The notes under the pieces are model-generated. The model searched no databases and was not told where the DNA came from. It saw only the letters and a program-made list of their open reading frames with translations. The position numbers were made by a program, and so were the translations under genes. A DNA stretch of 64,000 bases from Leucobacter ruminantium (GTDB lineage: Bacteria > Actinomycetota > Actinomycetes > Actinomycetales > Microbacteriaceae): assembly GCF_017565705.1 (NCBI RefSeq), contig NZ_JAGDYL010000006.1:1-64000 (forward strand). The letters are read 5' to 3'. Shown here piece after piece: positions 22,460 through 33,052 of the stretch (its first letter is position 1; the number at the start of each line of letters is the position of its first letter).

Positions 22460-24511
22460 TCAGGCCACGTGCACCCAGGGGCGTCCGGCGGGGTCGGGTT
22501 CCGCCTCGCGCAGCACCTCGCGCGTCATGGGGGCGATCTCGCCCTCCCCGAAGAGGAGGAACCTGACGAGGTTGCGCAGCGGGTGCCCCTCCGTCCATCG
22601 GAAGTAGATGTGCGGCGTGCAGCCGTATTCGCGGCGCAGGTGCAGGGCGATCGCCGCGATGCCGTTCGGCACGGTGCTGCCTCGCGCCGTCAGCACCCGG
22701 TAGCCGTGCCGTTCGACGCCGCGCACCAGCAGCTCGTCCTCGAAGTCGGAGCTGTCGGAGACCTCGATCTCGATGAACAGCACGTCGTCGTCGGGCAGGC
22801 CGTGGGCGATGCGCGCGTGGCGCAGCTTCTGCCGGTAGCGCGCGGGGCTCACATCGTTGGGTTCGTGGGCCAGGAGCCGAGCCCGCCCGCCCGGTGCGGC
22901 GTCCACGAACTCGGCCGCGCTCTCGTCGAGGCGCACGGCGGTGGCGCGCAGTTCCGTGGATCGGGCCACGCGCGAGACGAAGCTCACGGCGACGATGCCG
23001 AAGACGAAGCAGGCGGCGATCTTCAGGCCGTCGGGTCGCTCGATGATGTTCGCGACGGTCGTGTAGAGGAAGACGACGGTGACGGCGCCGAAGCCGACGG
23101 TCGCGGCGCGCTGTCGCGCGCGTCTCGCGACGAGCGTCACGGCGATGGAGGCGGAGGTGATGAGCACGAGCACGCCGGTCGCGTAAGCGCCGCCCTGCGC
23201 GTCCACGTCGGCCCGGAACAGGATCGTGATGACGAACGCGATCGCGGTGAACACGAGCACGAGCGGCCGCGTCGCGCGCGTCCACGCCGGCGCCATGCCG
23301 TATCGGGGCAGGTAGCGCGGCACCAGGTTGAGCAGCCCGGCCATGGCCGAGGCGCCGGCGAACCAGAGGATCGCGATCGTGATGAGGTCGTAGGCCGTAC
23401 CGAAGCCCTCTCCGAGATAGGCGTGCGCGAGGTAGGCGAGGGCGCGGCCGTTCGCCGCACCGCCCGGCTCGAACTCGGCCGCAGGGATCAGTGCGACGGT
23501 GGTGAACGACGAGGCGATGAGGAAGCCGCTCATGATGAGCGCCGAGGTGGTGAGGAGGCGCCGCGCGCCGCGGATGCGGCCGGCGGGGCGCTCCTCGGTG
23601 TCATCGGCGTCGCCGCTGATCTGCGGCATGACGGCGACGCCCGTCTCGAAGCCCGACAGGCCGAGGGCGAGCTTCGGGAACACGACGAGTGCGATCGCGA
23701 TGACCATGAGCGGGTCGCCGTGCTGCGTCGTGAGCGTGCTCCACCAGTCGCCGATGGCGACCGGATGCTCGGCGAGATGGGCGATCGCCACGGCGATCAC
23801 GATCAGGTTGAGTGCGAGGAAGGCGGCCACGAGCACGGTCGCCAGTCGGATCGCCTCGCGGAACCCCCGCAGGAAGACGGCGCCGAGGGCGGCGAGCAGC
23901 ACGAGGGTCACTGCGATGTTCCGGCCGTGCAGCACCTGCGGAGCGAACGGGTTCTCCACGAGGTGGGCGGTCGCGTCAGCGGTCGACAGCGTGATCGTGA
24001 TCATGAAGTCGGTCGCGGCGAAGCCGAGCAGCACGAGCACGGCGAGTTTGCCGCCCCAGCGGGGGAGCAGTTTCGCGAGCATCGAGATGGAACCGGTGCC
24101 GTGCGGGCTCTCCCGGGCGACGCGCCGGTAGACCGGCAGTGCACCCGCGAGGGTGACGACGACCAGCACGACGGTGGCGATCGGCGCGACAGCGCCTGCG
24201 GCGAGTGCGGCGATGGCCGGCTGATAGCCGAGGGTGGAGAAGTAGTCGACGCCGGTGAGGCACATGACGCGCAACCAGTGCGTGCGGCGGTGCTCTTCGG
24301 GGCGGCCGTGCGGGCCGGTCTGCCTGCCGGGGGATTCCGCGGTGTCGGCGAGGAGCCAACGGGCGAGGGATCGGCCGGCGCGGGATCGGCCGGCGCGCGG
24401 CTCGGCCTGCTCGGCGGGGCGCCGCTCGAGCGAGGAGGCGGTCGAAGTGCTGTTCACACGTCCATCGAACCTCCTCCGGACGGTGCCGGGGGTCATCCTG
24501 ACGGTTTCCAT
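22460..24511 (-). CDS. APC-superfamily permease, possible potassium transporter
   Basis: A 683-residue inner-membrane transporter with about 12 membrane helices (residues about 80-530) and a long cytoplasmic C-terminal domain. The first helix region reads [20 protein letters not shown], like APC-type amino-acid and Kup/KimA-type potassium carriers. The soluble tail ([18 protein letters not shown] and [18 protein letters not shown]) resembles no enzyme and may be regulatory. The N-terminal 75 residues are basic and probably disordered, so the true start may be further in. The KdpDE-like pair lies just downstream on the same strand, which supports potassium or osmotic function; substrate is inferred only. 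Confidence 0.75.
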   Translation of the reverse strand: METVRMTPGTVRRRFDGRVNSTSTASSLERRPAEQAEPRAGRSRAGRSLARWLLADTAESPGRQTGPHGRPEEHRRTHWLRVMCLTGVDYFSTLGYQPAIAALAAGAVAPIATVVLVVVTLAGALPVYRRVARESPHGTGSISMLAKLLPRWGGKLAVLVLLGFAATDFMITITLSTADATAHLVENPFAPQVLHGRNIAVTLVLLAALGAVFLRGFREAIRLATVLVAAFLALNLIVIAVAIAHLAEHPVAIGDWWSTLTTQHGDPLMVIAIALVVFPKLALGLSGFETGVAVMPQISGDADDTEERPAGRIRGARRLLTTSALIMSGFLIASSFTTVALIPAAEFEPGGAANGRALAYLAHAYLGEGFGTAYDLITIAILWFAGASAMAGLLNLVPRYLPRYGMAPAWTRATRPLVLVFTAIAFVITILFRADVDAQGGAYATGVLVLITSASIAVTLVARRARQRAATVGFGAVTVVFLYTTVANIIERPDGLKIAACFVFGIVAVSFVSRVARSTELRATAVRLDESAAEFVDAAPGGRARLLAHEPNDVSPARYRQKLRHARIAHGLPDDDVLFIEIEVSDSSDFEDELLVRGVERHGYRVLTARGSTVPNGIAAIALHLRREYGCTPHIYFRWTEGHPLRNLVRFLLFGEGEIAPMTREVLREAEPDPAGRPWVHVA

Positions 24512-24620
24512 ACGGGGCGGTGCCGCGATCCTCGCGGAATCCTCACACGGAGGGTTGCATCGCGACTATTCATTGTTACTATGTAGTGGTAGTCAGTGAC
24601 ATTGAGTAGATGGGGAGCGT
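24512..24620. promoter_or_regulatory. divergent promoter region with PadR-type operator
   Basis: This short AT-rich stretch separates the permease gene from the padR operon. It holds ACTATGTAGT (24578-24587) and several GTAGT/GTCA/TGACATTGAGT words, an imperfect palindrome around 24575-24605 of the kind bound by PadR repressors. Confidence 0.4.
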
Positions 24621-24950
24621 ATGGGACGTCAGATGACCGAGATGCTCAAGGGTGTACTCGAAGGGGTGGTGCTCGCGATCCTCGCGGCGAACCCCGCGTA
24701 CGGCTACGAGATCACCTCCCGCCTGCGCGACGAGGGGTTCTCGGAGATCGCCGAGGGCACCGTCTACGCGCTGCTGCTGCGCATCGAGCAGCGCGGCCTC
24801 GTGGACGTCGAGAAGACGCCCTCCGAGAAAGGGCCTCCGCGCAAGGTCTACTCCCTCAATGCGCAGGGGCGGGCGCATCTGGACGAGTTCTGGAGCAACT
24901 GGAGCTTTCTCTCAGCGCACATCGAAGCACTTCACCGAGAAGGAGAATGA
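24621..24950 (+). CDS. PadR-family transcriptional regulator
   Basis: A 109-residue winged-helix repressor. The PadR pattern is clear: LKGVLEGVVLAILAANPAYG at the start, then YEITSRLRDEGF, EGTVYALLLRIEQRGLV and a basic wing SEKGPPRKVYSL. Such proteins usually bind drugs or phenolic compounds and control a neighbouring exporter. Here it heads a four-gene unit joined by overlapping or close starts: padR, DUF1048, ABC ATPase, ABC permease. It probably represses this operon through the palindrome just upstream. Confidence 0.93.
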   Translation: MGRQMTEMLKGVLEGVVLAILAANPAYGYEITSRLRDEGFSEIAEGTVYALLLRIEQRGLVDVEKTPSEKGPPRKVYSLNAQGRAHLDEFWSNWSFLSAHIEALHREGE

Positions 24951-24952
24951 AC

Positions 24953-25321
24953 ATGGCGGCATCATGGATCGAGCGGGTCACCGGATCCCTCGAGCAGAAG
25001 AAGCAGTATCGCGGCCTCAAGGCGCGCATGCGGGCGCTCCCCGCGGGCTATCGGGAATCGGCCGAGGCGCTCGAGCGGTACCTCCTGTACTTCGGCGGCG
25101 TCGAGTCGGGCGAGGTGCTCGTGAGGATGCTCGACGACCTCGTCGTGCTGTTCGAGCAGAGCGCCGCCGACGGCACCGCCATCCGCGACGTCGTGGGGGC
25201 GGATCCGGTCGAGTTCGCGGACGCCTTCCTCGAGAACTACGCCGAGGCGCGCTGGATCGGCAAGGAGCGCCGCCGACTCGCGGAGGCCATCGAGCACGCC
25301 GCGGGGGAGACGCGGCCATGA
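24953..25321 (+). CDS. DUF1048 family protein
   Basis: A 122-residue helical cytoplasmic protein of the DUF1048 family, which is commonly encoded between PadR regulators and ABC exporters; its role is not known. Recognisable parts are ERVTGSLEQKKQYRGLKARM, LPAGYRESAEALERYLLYFG and VVGADPVEFADAFLENY. I chose the ATG at 24953, 8 nt after AGGAG; the ATG at 24947 overlaps the padR stop but is too close to the RBS. Its stop overlaps the start of the ATPase gene. Confidence 0.85.
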   Translation: MAASWIERVTGSLEQKKQYRGLKARMRALPAGYRESAEALERYLLYFGGVESGEVLVRMLDDLVVLFEQSAADGTAIRDVVGADPVEFADAFLENYAEARWIGKERRRLAEAIEHAAGETRP

Positions 25322-26097
25322 CGGCGTCTCCTCCCGCGATCCGCGTCGCGGGCCTCGAGAAGTCGTTCGGCGAGCTGCGGGTGCTGCGCGGAGTGGACGT
25401 CGCGGCCGACGCGGGATCCGTCCTCGCGCTGCTCGGCTCGAACGGCGCGGGCAAGACCACGCTCGTGAGGATCCTCGCGACACTCCTCGCCGCCGACGCG
25501 GGGACGGCCTCCGTGGCCGGGTTCGACGTCGGAGCGGAAGCGGCGCGCGTGCGGGAGTCGATCAGCCTGACCGGGCAGTTCGCCGCGGTCGACGATGTGC
25601 TCACCGGCCGCGAGAACCTCGTGCTGATGGCTCGGCTCCGCCACCTCCCGGACCCTGTGGAGGCCGCGCGCGAACTGCTGCGGCGGTTCTCGCTCGAAGA
25701 GGCCGGGGACCGGCGCGCATCCGAGTACTCGGGCGGCATGCGGCGACGGCTCGACATCGCGATGAGCATGATCGGGGCACCCTCGGTGGTCTTCCTGGAC
25801 GAACCGACGACGGGCCTCGACCCCGAGGCGCGGCAGGAGGTGTGGCAGGCCGTGCGCGAGCTCGCGCACGGCGGCACGACCGTGCTGCTCACCACGCAGT
25901 ACCTCGAGGAGGCGGAGCAGCTCGCAGACCGCATCGCGATCCTGCACGAGGGTCGGATCATCGCCGACGGCACCCTCGCCGAGCTGCGGGCGCTGCTGCC
26001 TTCGGCGCGGATCGAATACGTCGAGAAGCAGCCGACGCTCGAGGAGGTCTTCCTCGCCGTCGTCGGAGCGGACGGGTCGGAGAGGGGATCGAGATGA
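25318..26097 (+). CDS. ABC-2 type transporter ATP-binding protein
   Basis: A 259-residue ATPase that powers the exporter encoded with it. Motifs in order: Walker A GSNGAGKTT (about 40-48), Q-loop SLTGQFAAVDD (about 84-90), signature EYSGGMRRRLDIA (about 137-149), Walker B VVFLDEPTTGLDP (about 157-169) and the switch histidine region, here LLTTQYLEEAEQ. As in DrrA-type drug exporter ATPases, glutamine takes the place of the usual H-loop histidine. The ATG overlaps the stop of the DUF1048 gene and its own stop overlaps the permease start. Confidence 0.95.
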   Translation: MTASPPAIRVAGLEKSFGELRVLRGVDVAADAGSVLALLGSNGAGKTTLVRILATLLAADAGTASVAGFDVGAEAARVRESISLTGQFAAVDDVLTGRENLVLMARLRHLPDPVEAARELLRRFSLEEAGDRRASEYSGGMRRRLDIAMSMIGAPSVVFLDEPTTGLDPEARQEVWQAVRELAHGGTTVLLTTQYLEEAEQLADRIAILHEGRIIADGTLAELRALLPSARIEYVEKQPTLEEVFLAVVGADGSERGSR

Positions 26098-26855
26098 ACC
26101 ACCACCTGTTGCGCGACACGGGGGTGCTGCACGCGCGACTTCTGCGCCACGTGCTGCGGAGCCCGGACACCCTCGTCACGACCGCGATCATGCCGATCGC
26201 GATCATGCTGATGTTCGTGTTCGTGCTCGGCGGAGCCATCGACACGGGCGACGTGCCCTACGTCGACTACCTGCTGCCCGGCGTGCTGCTCATCACCGTC
26301 GCGTCCGGGGTGTCGTACACCGCGATGCGGCTGTTTCAGGATCTGAACACCGGGATCTTCGAGCGTTTCCGGTCGATGCCCATCGCCCGGTCGTCGATGC
26401 TCTGGGCGCACGTGCTGACCTCGCTGATCGCGAACCTCGTCTCGCTCGCGGCGGTGGTGCTCGCGGCGCTGCTGATGGGCTTCCGGAGCAGCGCGGGGAT
26501 CGGGGCCTGGCTCTCCGTGCTCGGGATCCTGGTGCTGTTCACCCTCGCCCTCACCTGGCTCGCCGTGATCCCCGGCCTGCTGGCGAAGAGTCTGGACGGG
26601 GCGGTCGCGTTCTCCTACCCCCTGATCTTCCTGCCTTTCGTGAGTTCGGCATTCGTGCCCACCGGCACCATGCCGGGGCCGGTGCGCTTCTTCGCGGAGC
26701 ACCAGCCCGTAACGGCGATCGTCGACGCGATCCGGGGCCTGCTGGCGCAGCGGCCGGTGAGCGGCGACATATGGGCGGCGCTCGTCTGGTGTCTCGGCAT
26801 CCTGATCGCCGCCGCCGGCTTCGCGATCCTCGCCTACCGGCGTCGCGCGGCATAG
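26094..26855 (+). CDS. ABC-2 type transporter permease
   Basis: A 253-residue membrane protein with six predicted helices, of the DrrB/ABC-2 type. Visible features are TTAIMPIAIMLMFVFVLGGA, YVDYLLPGVLLITVASGVSY, the interfacial FRSMPIARSS segment and the ending LGILIAAAGFAILAYRRRAA. With the preceding ATPase it should form an exporter, probably of a drug or other lipophilic compound, under control of the PadR protein. The ATG overlaps the ATPase stop. Confidence 0.93.
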   Translation: MNHHLLRDTGVLHARLLRHVLRSPDTLVTTAIMPIAIMLMFVFVLGGAIDTGDVPYVDYLLPGVLLITVASGVSYTAMRLFQDLNTGIFERFRSMPIARSSMLWAHVLTSLIANLVSLAAVVLAALLMGFRSSAGIGAWLSVLGILVLFTLALTWLAVIPGLLAKSLDGAVAFSYPLIFLPFVSSAFVPTGTMPGPVRFFAEHQPVTAIVDAIRGLLAQRPVSGDIWAALVWCLGILIAAAGFAILAYRRRAA

Positions 26856-26905
26856 GGATCGCGCCGCGCGATCGTGCCGCCGCCGCTATGCGATAATTGC
26901 TCGCA

Positions 26906-28755
<1,850 letters not shown>

Positions 28756-28759
<4 letters not shown>

Positions 28760-29919
28760 AGTCGAACGGTGCAGGGGAGAGCATCGAGGGCAACCGTCGC
28801 AGCAGTCACGTCGACATGCCGGTCGCCTACGCGGCCGTCGGCGCCTCGAAGGCGGAGGACCTGCTGAGGTTTCCGCCAGAGGGCAGCACCCCCTACGAGG
28901 AGGCGCTGCGACTCGGCAGCGGGGAGGAGCGCTTCCTGCTCGCCTCGAGCGTGCTCATGACCTGGGGCGCCCAGCGCGGCGCCGGTATGCGGGTCGACCA
29001 GATCGAGCGCGGCCCCGACGACGAGTACGAGGGCGTCGTGTTCGACGCCGACGGCGGGGTGCAGGCCGCCGCGCCGCGCGAGGACACCTTCGGCCCCGAC
29101 GGCGAGGCCTACCTCAACGCCGGCACCACCGCCACGATCACGGGCGCCGGCCAGAACCCTCGGCGCGTGCTCGTGATCTACACGATCGACGAGGAGCGGC
29201 GCGTCGGCTTCGCGTGGGGCACCGGCGACGAGAACGGCGCCGTGGGCGAGCAGTGCTTCGCCGTGGAGCGCAGGGACGACGATACCGTCTGGGCCGTGGC
29301 CCGCGGCTTCCTGACCGCGCCCCGCGCGGGACTGCTCGGGCTGAAGGCGCGCTCCGACCTGCGAAGCGCGCTCGAGGACGTGAAGCGACAGCTGCAGGCG
29401 CTCGCACCCGGCGCGGTCGTGGACAATGCGGGCGAGGGATCCGACGCCGCTCGAGCGGAGGCTGGTGCGGCCGAGCCGACAGCCGAAAAGGGCGAGCCGG
29501 TTGCCGAGCCGGTCCAGGCCGAGGCGGAGGCGGAGGTGGCCGAGCCGGTTGCCGAGCAGGCGGAGTCTGCTGCCGAGCCGGTCGCCGAGGCGCCCGAGCA
29601 CCCCGATGCGGCCGAGCACTCCGATGCGGCCGAGGTGTGGGGCGCCGCGGAGGAGACCGTCGAAGACGCGGTCGTGGTCGAATCGGCCTTCACCGCCGAG
29701 ATCGAGGTCGTCGATCCGGCCGAGGGCGATACTGAGCCCGACGAGTCCGGAACCGATGGGTCTGTCGCGACCGAGCAGGCGGAGCCCTCCGCGACCGGGC
29801 AGATCGACGAGCAGGTCGAGCCCACTGCGACCGAGCAGGTCGACGAGGCGCCCCGCCCCGCCCCGCGCCCCACCCACCAGCGCCGCCCCAGCCGCCCGGC
29901 GGGCAAGCAGGGCGAATAG
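28756..29919 (+). CDS. DUF1990 family protein with long repetitive acidic tail
   Basis: A 387-residue protein. Residues about 18-190 match DUF1990: [60 protein letters not shown] and a closing [12 protein letters not shown]. The family function is not established. Residues about 215-388 are low-complexity and acidic, with repeats of [17 protein letters not shown] and AAEHSDAAE types, unlike short family members. A short proline-rich basic end follows. It overlaps the lepA stop by ATGA and is followed at once by hemW. Confidence 0.8.
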
Positions 29920-29920
29920 G

Positions 29921-31174
29921 GTGGCCGGAGCCCTCCCCGAAGGCGACCCCGCGCCCGCCGACGGCTCGCTCCCCGAGAGCGCCCGCATCGGCGCCGAGGA
30001 TCGCGCCTTCGGCGTCTACGTGCATGTGCCCTACTGCCGCGTGCGCTGCGGCTACTGCGACTTCAACACCTACACGGCGAGCGAACTCGGCGGCACGAGC
30101 CGGGCGGACTACGCCGATCAGGTGCGGCGCGAGCTCGCGTTCGGCGCCGACGCGATGCGGCGGGGAGGGATCCCTCACCGTCCCGTGTCGACCGTGTTCT
30201 TCGGAGGAGGCACGCCGACGCTGCTGCCCGCGCGCGACCTCGCGGCGATGCTGGGGGGCATCCGCGAGGAGTGGGGGCTCGCCGCGGGCGCTGAGATCAC
30301 CACCGAGGCGAACCCCGACTCCGTCGACGCCGACTACCTGGGCGCGCTGGCCGAAGCGGGTTTCACGCGGGTGAGCTTCGGCATGCAATCCGCAGTGCCG
30401 AGCGTGCTCGCGACCCTCGACCGCACGCACACGCCCGAGCGGGTGCCGCTCGTGACACGGTGGGCGCGTGAGGCGGGCCTGCAGGTGAGCGTCGACCTCA
30501 TCTACGGCACGCCGGGCGAGAGCCTCGCCGACTGGGAGCGCTCGATCGACGCGGCGCTCGCGACCGAGCCCGACCACATCTCCGCGTACGCGCTCATCGT
30601 CGAGCGCGGCACGAAGCTCGCCGCACAGATCCGACGCGGCGAGGTGCCCGCCCCCGACGAGGATCTGCACGCCGAGATGTACGAGCTCGCCGACGCGCGC
30701 TTCGCGGCGGCCGGCTTCTCGTGGTACGAGATCAGCAACTGGGCGCGATCGGCGGACACGCGCTCGCGCCACAACCTCTCGTACTGGACGGGGGAGGACT
30801 GGTGGGCGGCCGGACCCGGCGCGCACAGCCATATCGGCGGCACCCGCTGGTGGAACGTCAAGCACCCCGGCGCATACGCCCAGCGCATCGCCGCGGGGGT
30901 CTCGCCGGCGCACGCCCGCGAGGTGCTGACGCCCGAGGCGCGGCGCGAGGAACGGATCCTGCTCGAGACGCGCATCGCCGACGGGCTTCCGACCGATGCG
31001 CTCACCGCCGATGAGCGCCGTGCCGTGCCCGGGCTCATCGCCGACGGGCTGATCGACGGGCGTGCCGCGCTGCCCGGGCGCGGGGCCGGGGCGGTCGGCA
31101 CGGGCCGCGTGATTCCGACCCTGCGCGGCCGGCTGCTCGCCGACACGGTCGTGCACCGCCTGCTCGCCGGCTGA
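29921..31174 (+). CDS. hemW: radical SAM heme chaperone HemW-like protein
   Basis: A 417-residue radical SAM protein of the HemW/HemN-like group. The iron-sulfur motif is CRVRCGYC (CxxxCxxC), preceded by YVHVPY and followed by DFNTYT. Other family segments: VFFGGGTPTLLP, TTEANPDSVD, RVSFGMQSAVPSVL, SVDLIYGTPGES and YEISNWAR. HemW proteins are heme chaperones rather than coproporphyrinogen oxidases; this assignment follows the family. The GTG at 29921 starts right after the previous stop. Confidence 0.93.
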   Translation: MAGALPEGDPAPADGSLPESARIGAEDRAFGVYVHVPYCRVRCGYCDFNTYTASELGGTSRADYADQVRRELAFGADAMRRGGIPHRPVSTVFFGGGTPTLLPARDLAAMLGGIREEWGLAAGAEITTEANPDSVDADYLGALAEAGFTRVSFGMQSAVPSVLATLDRTHTPERVPLVTRWAREAGLQVSVDLIYGTPGESLADWERSIDAALATEPDHISAYALIVERGTKLAAQIRRGEVPAPDEDLHAEMYELADARFAAAGFSWYEISNWARSADTRSRHNLSYWTGEDWWAAGPGAHSHIGGTRWWNVKHPGAYAQRIAAGVSPAHAREVLTPEARREERILLETRIADGLPTDALTADERRAVPGLIADGLIDGRAALPGRGAGAVGTGRVIPTLRGRLLADTVVHRLLAG

Positions 31175-31260
31175 GCGGCGGCGACTCTCGGGGCTCCGCT
31201 GCTCTCGCTCCGCTGTTCCCTCGCCCCGGCGCTAGTGCTGACTGCACTCGCCCTTCGCCC

Positions 31261-31345
31261 GCGGAATACTGTATTGCCGGGCGAACATCGTATTGACAGT
31301 CAACACGATGTTCACCGGGCAATACGATATGTGCCGAGAGGGATC
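31261..31345. repeat. 85-bp imperfect palindromic repeat, copy 1
   Basis: Contains ACATCGTATTGAC and CAATACGATATGTGCCG, with outer arms GTATTGCC and GGCAATAC. About 75 percent identical by eye to 32670-32753. The two copies flank the gene at 31530-32531. Confidence 0.7.
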
Positions 31346-31529
31346 GGGGTGCTGAGCGAGACGATGAGGGATCCTGTCGCGAGGCCCCGCCCGAGTGCGA
31401 CGTGCTGTCGGGACGCAACGACCCTCAACGTCCATCCACAGGCGAGATTTCGAACCACTTCTCCACAAAACCGCGGTTCTGCGTCAGCGGAGAGATGCGC
31501 GACGTCGAGTTCTGCTCGACCGTTGAGGC

Positions 31530-32531
31530 ATGAGTCGTCAACCCACCATCGCCGAGTTGCGGGCAGCTCTGCGACACCGTAGCCACCTCGTTGTGGCGGG
31601 CAGCACCGACCGACGCATCCGCCGTGAGGTCGATCGCCGCGCCCTGCACCTGATAACCCGCGGCTGGTACGTCGCGGGCGATCTGTGGAAGACCCTCACG
31701 CCGCGGAGCAAGCACCTGCTGCTCCTGCTCGCGGTCGCCGCCGTCGCCGAAACCGCGCCGGTGTTCTCCTTCGCTTCAGCCGCTGCCGTGCACGGTCTGC
31801 CGCTCCACGGTCTGCAACTCGACCGAGCCCATGTACTCGTCGGTACGCATCGCCGCTCGGCGAGCACCGGACCGGTGAAGCGGCACACGAGTCCGTTCAG
31901 GCCCGAAGAGGTCGTGTGCTTCGCGGGGCTGGCGTGTACGGATCTCGTGCGCACCGCCGTGGATGTGGCGCGCAGCGCGAGCTACGAATCGGGACTCCTT
32001 TGCGCCGACGCGGCGCTGCGGCGCATGGTGCTGCACGAACCCTGGAGCGTCTCGGTGCTGCGGGAGTCGATGCGCGAGCGTCTCGAGCGATTGCCGCGCT
32101 CGCACGGGAAGAGGCGGGCGCTCAGGGTGCTCGCCCATGCGAGCGCGCAGTCGGAATCAGCGTTGGAGAGCCTCACCAGGCTGCAACTCGAACGGCTCGG
32201 GTTCACAGTGCTTCAGCAGGTGCGCGTGGTCGGCCCGCGCGGCGAGGAACTGAGGGTCGACCTCGAACTCGTCGGGTTCGGCGTCTTTGTCGAGGCGGAC
32301 GGCAAACAGAAGTATCTCGACGCCGGTATGCGCGGCGAGCGCACCGTCGAGGAGATGCTCCTCGACGAAAAGCGTCGCGAGGACTGGGTGCGCGGAGTGA
32401 CCGCCTATCGTGTCATCAGGCTGGGGTGGGAGGACGTGCGGTCTCCCGGCGCGCTGGCCACCCGGCTACGAGCGTTCGGCATCGAGCCGCCGCGCTCGCC
32501 CGACGCCGCTCCGCTGCGCGAGCTCTACTGA
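31530..32531 (+). CDS. AbiEi-like and endonuclease-like domain protein
   Basis: A 333-residue protein. The first part (about 1-170) resembles the winged-helix AbiEi-type antitoxin domain common in actinobacteria (IRREVDRRALHLITRGWYVA, then FSFASAAAVHGLPL and CTDLVRTAVDVA). The C-terminal part (about 215-310) has a VSR/DUF559-like nuclease pattern: ALESLTRLQLERLGF, GEELRVDLELVGFGVFVEAD, GKQKYL. The D..E.xDGK arrangement fits a PD-(D/E)XK fold. No AbiEii toxin adjoins it. It sits between hemW and hrcA, flanked by two related repeats, so it is probably a lineage-specific insertion. Function is uncertain. Confidence 0.7.
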   Translation: MSRQPTIAELRAALRHRSHLVVAGSTDRRIRREVDRRALHLITRGWYVAGDLWKTLTPRSKHLLLLLAVAAVAETAPVFSFASAAAVHGLPLHGLQLDRAHVLVGTHRRSASTGPVKRHTSPFRPEEVVCFAGLACTDLVRTAVDVARSASYESGLLCADAALRRMVLHEPWSVSVLRESMRERLERLPRSHGKRRALRVLAHASAQSESALESLTRLQLERLGFTVLQQVRVVGPRGEELRVDLELVGFGVFVEADGKQKYLDAGMRGERTVEEMLLDEKRREDWVRGVTAYRVIRLGWEDVRSPGALATRLRAFGIEPPRSPDAAPLRELY

Positions 32532-32669
32532 GTGCTGCGCGACGGCGAATCCCTCGCCCGCCATCTGCCCGGGGCCGAAGGTCGCGACGGCCGAGATAGG
32601 CCCCTGCCCCTGCGCCTGCCCCGCTCTGCTTCTGCCCCGCTCTGCTTCTGCCCCCCAACCTAGTCACCC

Positions 32670-32753
32670 GCCGAATACGGTATCGCCCAAACCACATCGT
32701 ATTGACTGCCAAGAGGATGTGTGCCGGACAATACGATGCGTGCCGGGCGAGGG
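32670..32753. repeat. 85-bp imperfect palindromic repeat, copy 2
   Basis: Related to 31261-31345: shares CGAATAC, ACATCGTATTGACTG, CAATACGATGCGTGCCG. Together they bracket the AbiEi-like gene. Confidence 0.7.
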
Positions 32754-32897
32754 TTGCGGCATCAGATCGAATAGGCGAGGGGTCAGGCGGGCTCGAGCGA
32801 GCCGCGAGGGATCAGCCGGGCCGGAGCGAGTCGCGAGGGATCGCGGAGCGCGAACGCGCGCGCCTCGCCCCGGATGGAGGAGGGCAGGTGAGGTAGA

Positions 32898-32924
32898 CTG
32901 GCACTCCGAATCGACGAGTGCCAA
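32898..32924 (+). promoter_or_regulatory. CIRCE operator
   Basis: TGGCACTC, nine bases (cgaatcgac), GAGTGCCA: the inverted repeat bound by HrcA, close to the TTAGCACTC-N9-GAGTGCTAA consensus. It overlaps a TAGACT -10-like box in front of hrcA, so the operon is autoregulated by heat shock. Confidence 0.9.
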
Positions 32925-33052
32925 GACGAGCGCCGAAGCGGTGCGAGGCCCGGCGCGGAGTCGGATGCCGAGACGGGCATCGACACCGCTGCTGAGACGA
33001 GCACCGGAACGAGCATCGGCCGGAATACGAGAGACGAGAGCGGAGGTGCGGC

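Larger units (their letters stand above)
32532..33052. other. intergenic region upstream of hrcA
   Basis: This 521-bp gap contains a 16-bp tandem duplication (CCCCGCTCTGCTTCTG, about 32619-32650), the second copy of the 85-bp repeat, two GAGGGATC words and the CIRCE promoter of hrcA with a roughly 130-nt leader. No gene is seen. Confidence 0.6.

Noticed and set aside
21293-24586. 1097-residue frame antisense to sensor kinase and permease
   Set aside because: Repetitive Arg/Asp/His composition of a shadow frame; the minus-strand genes are well supported.
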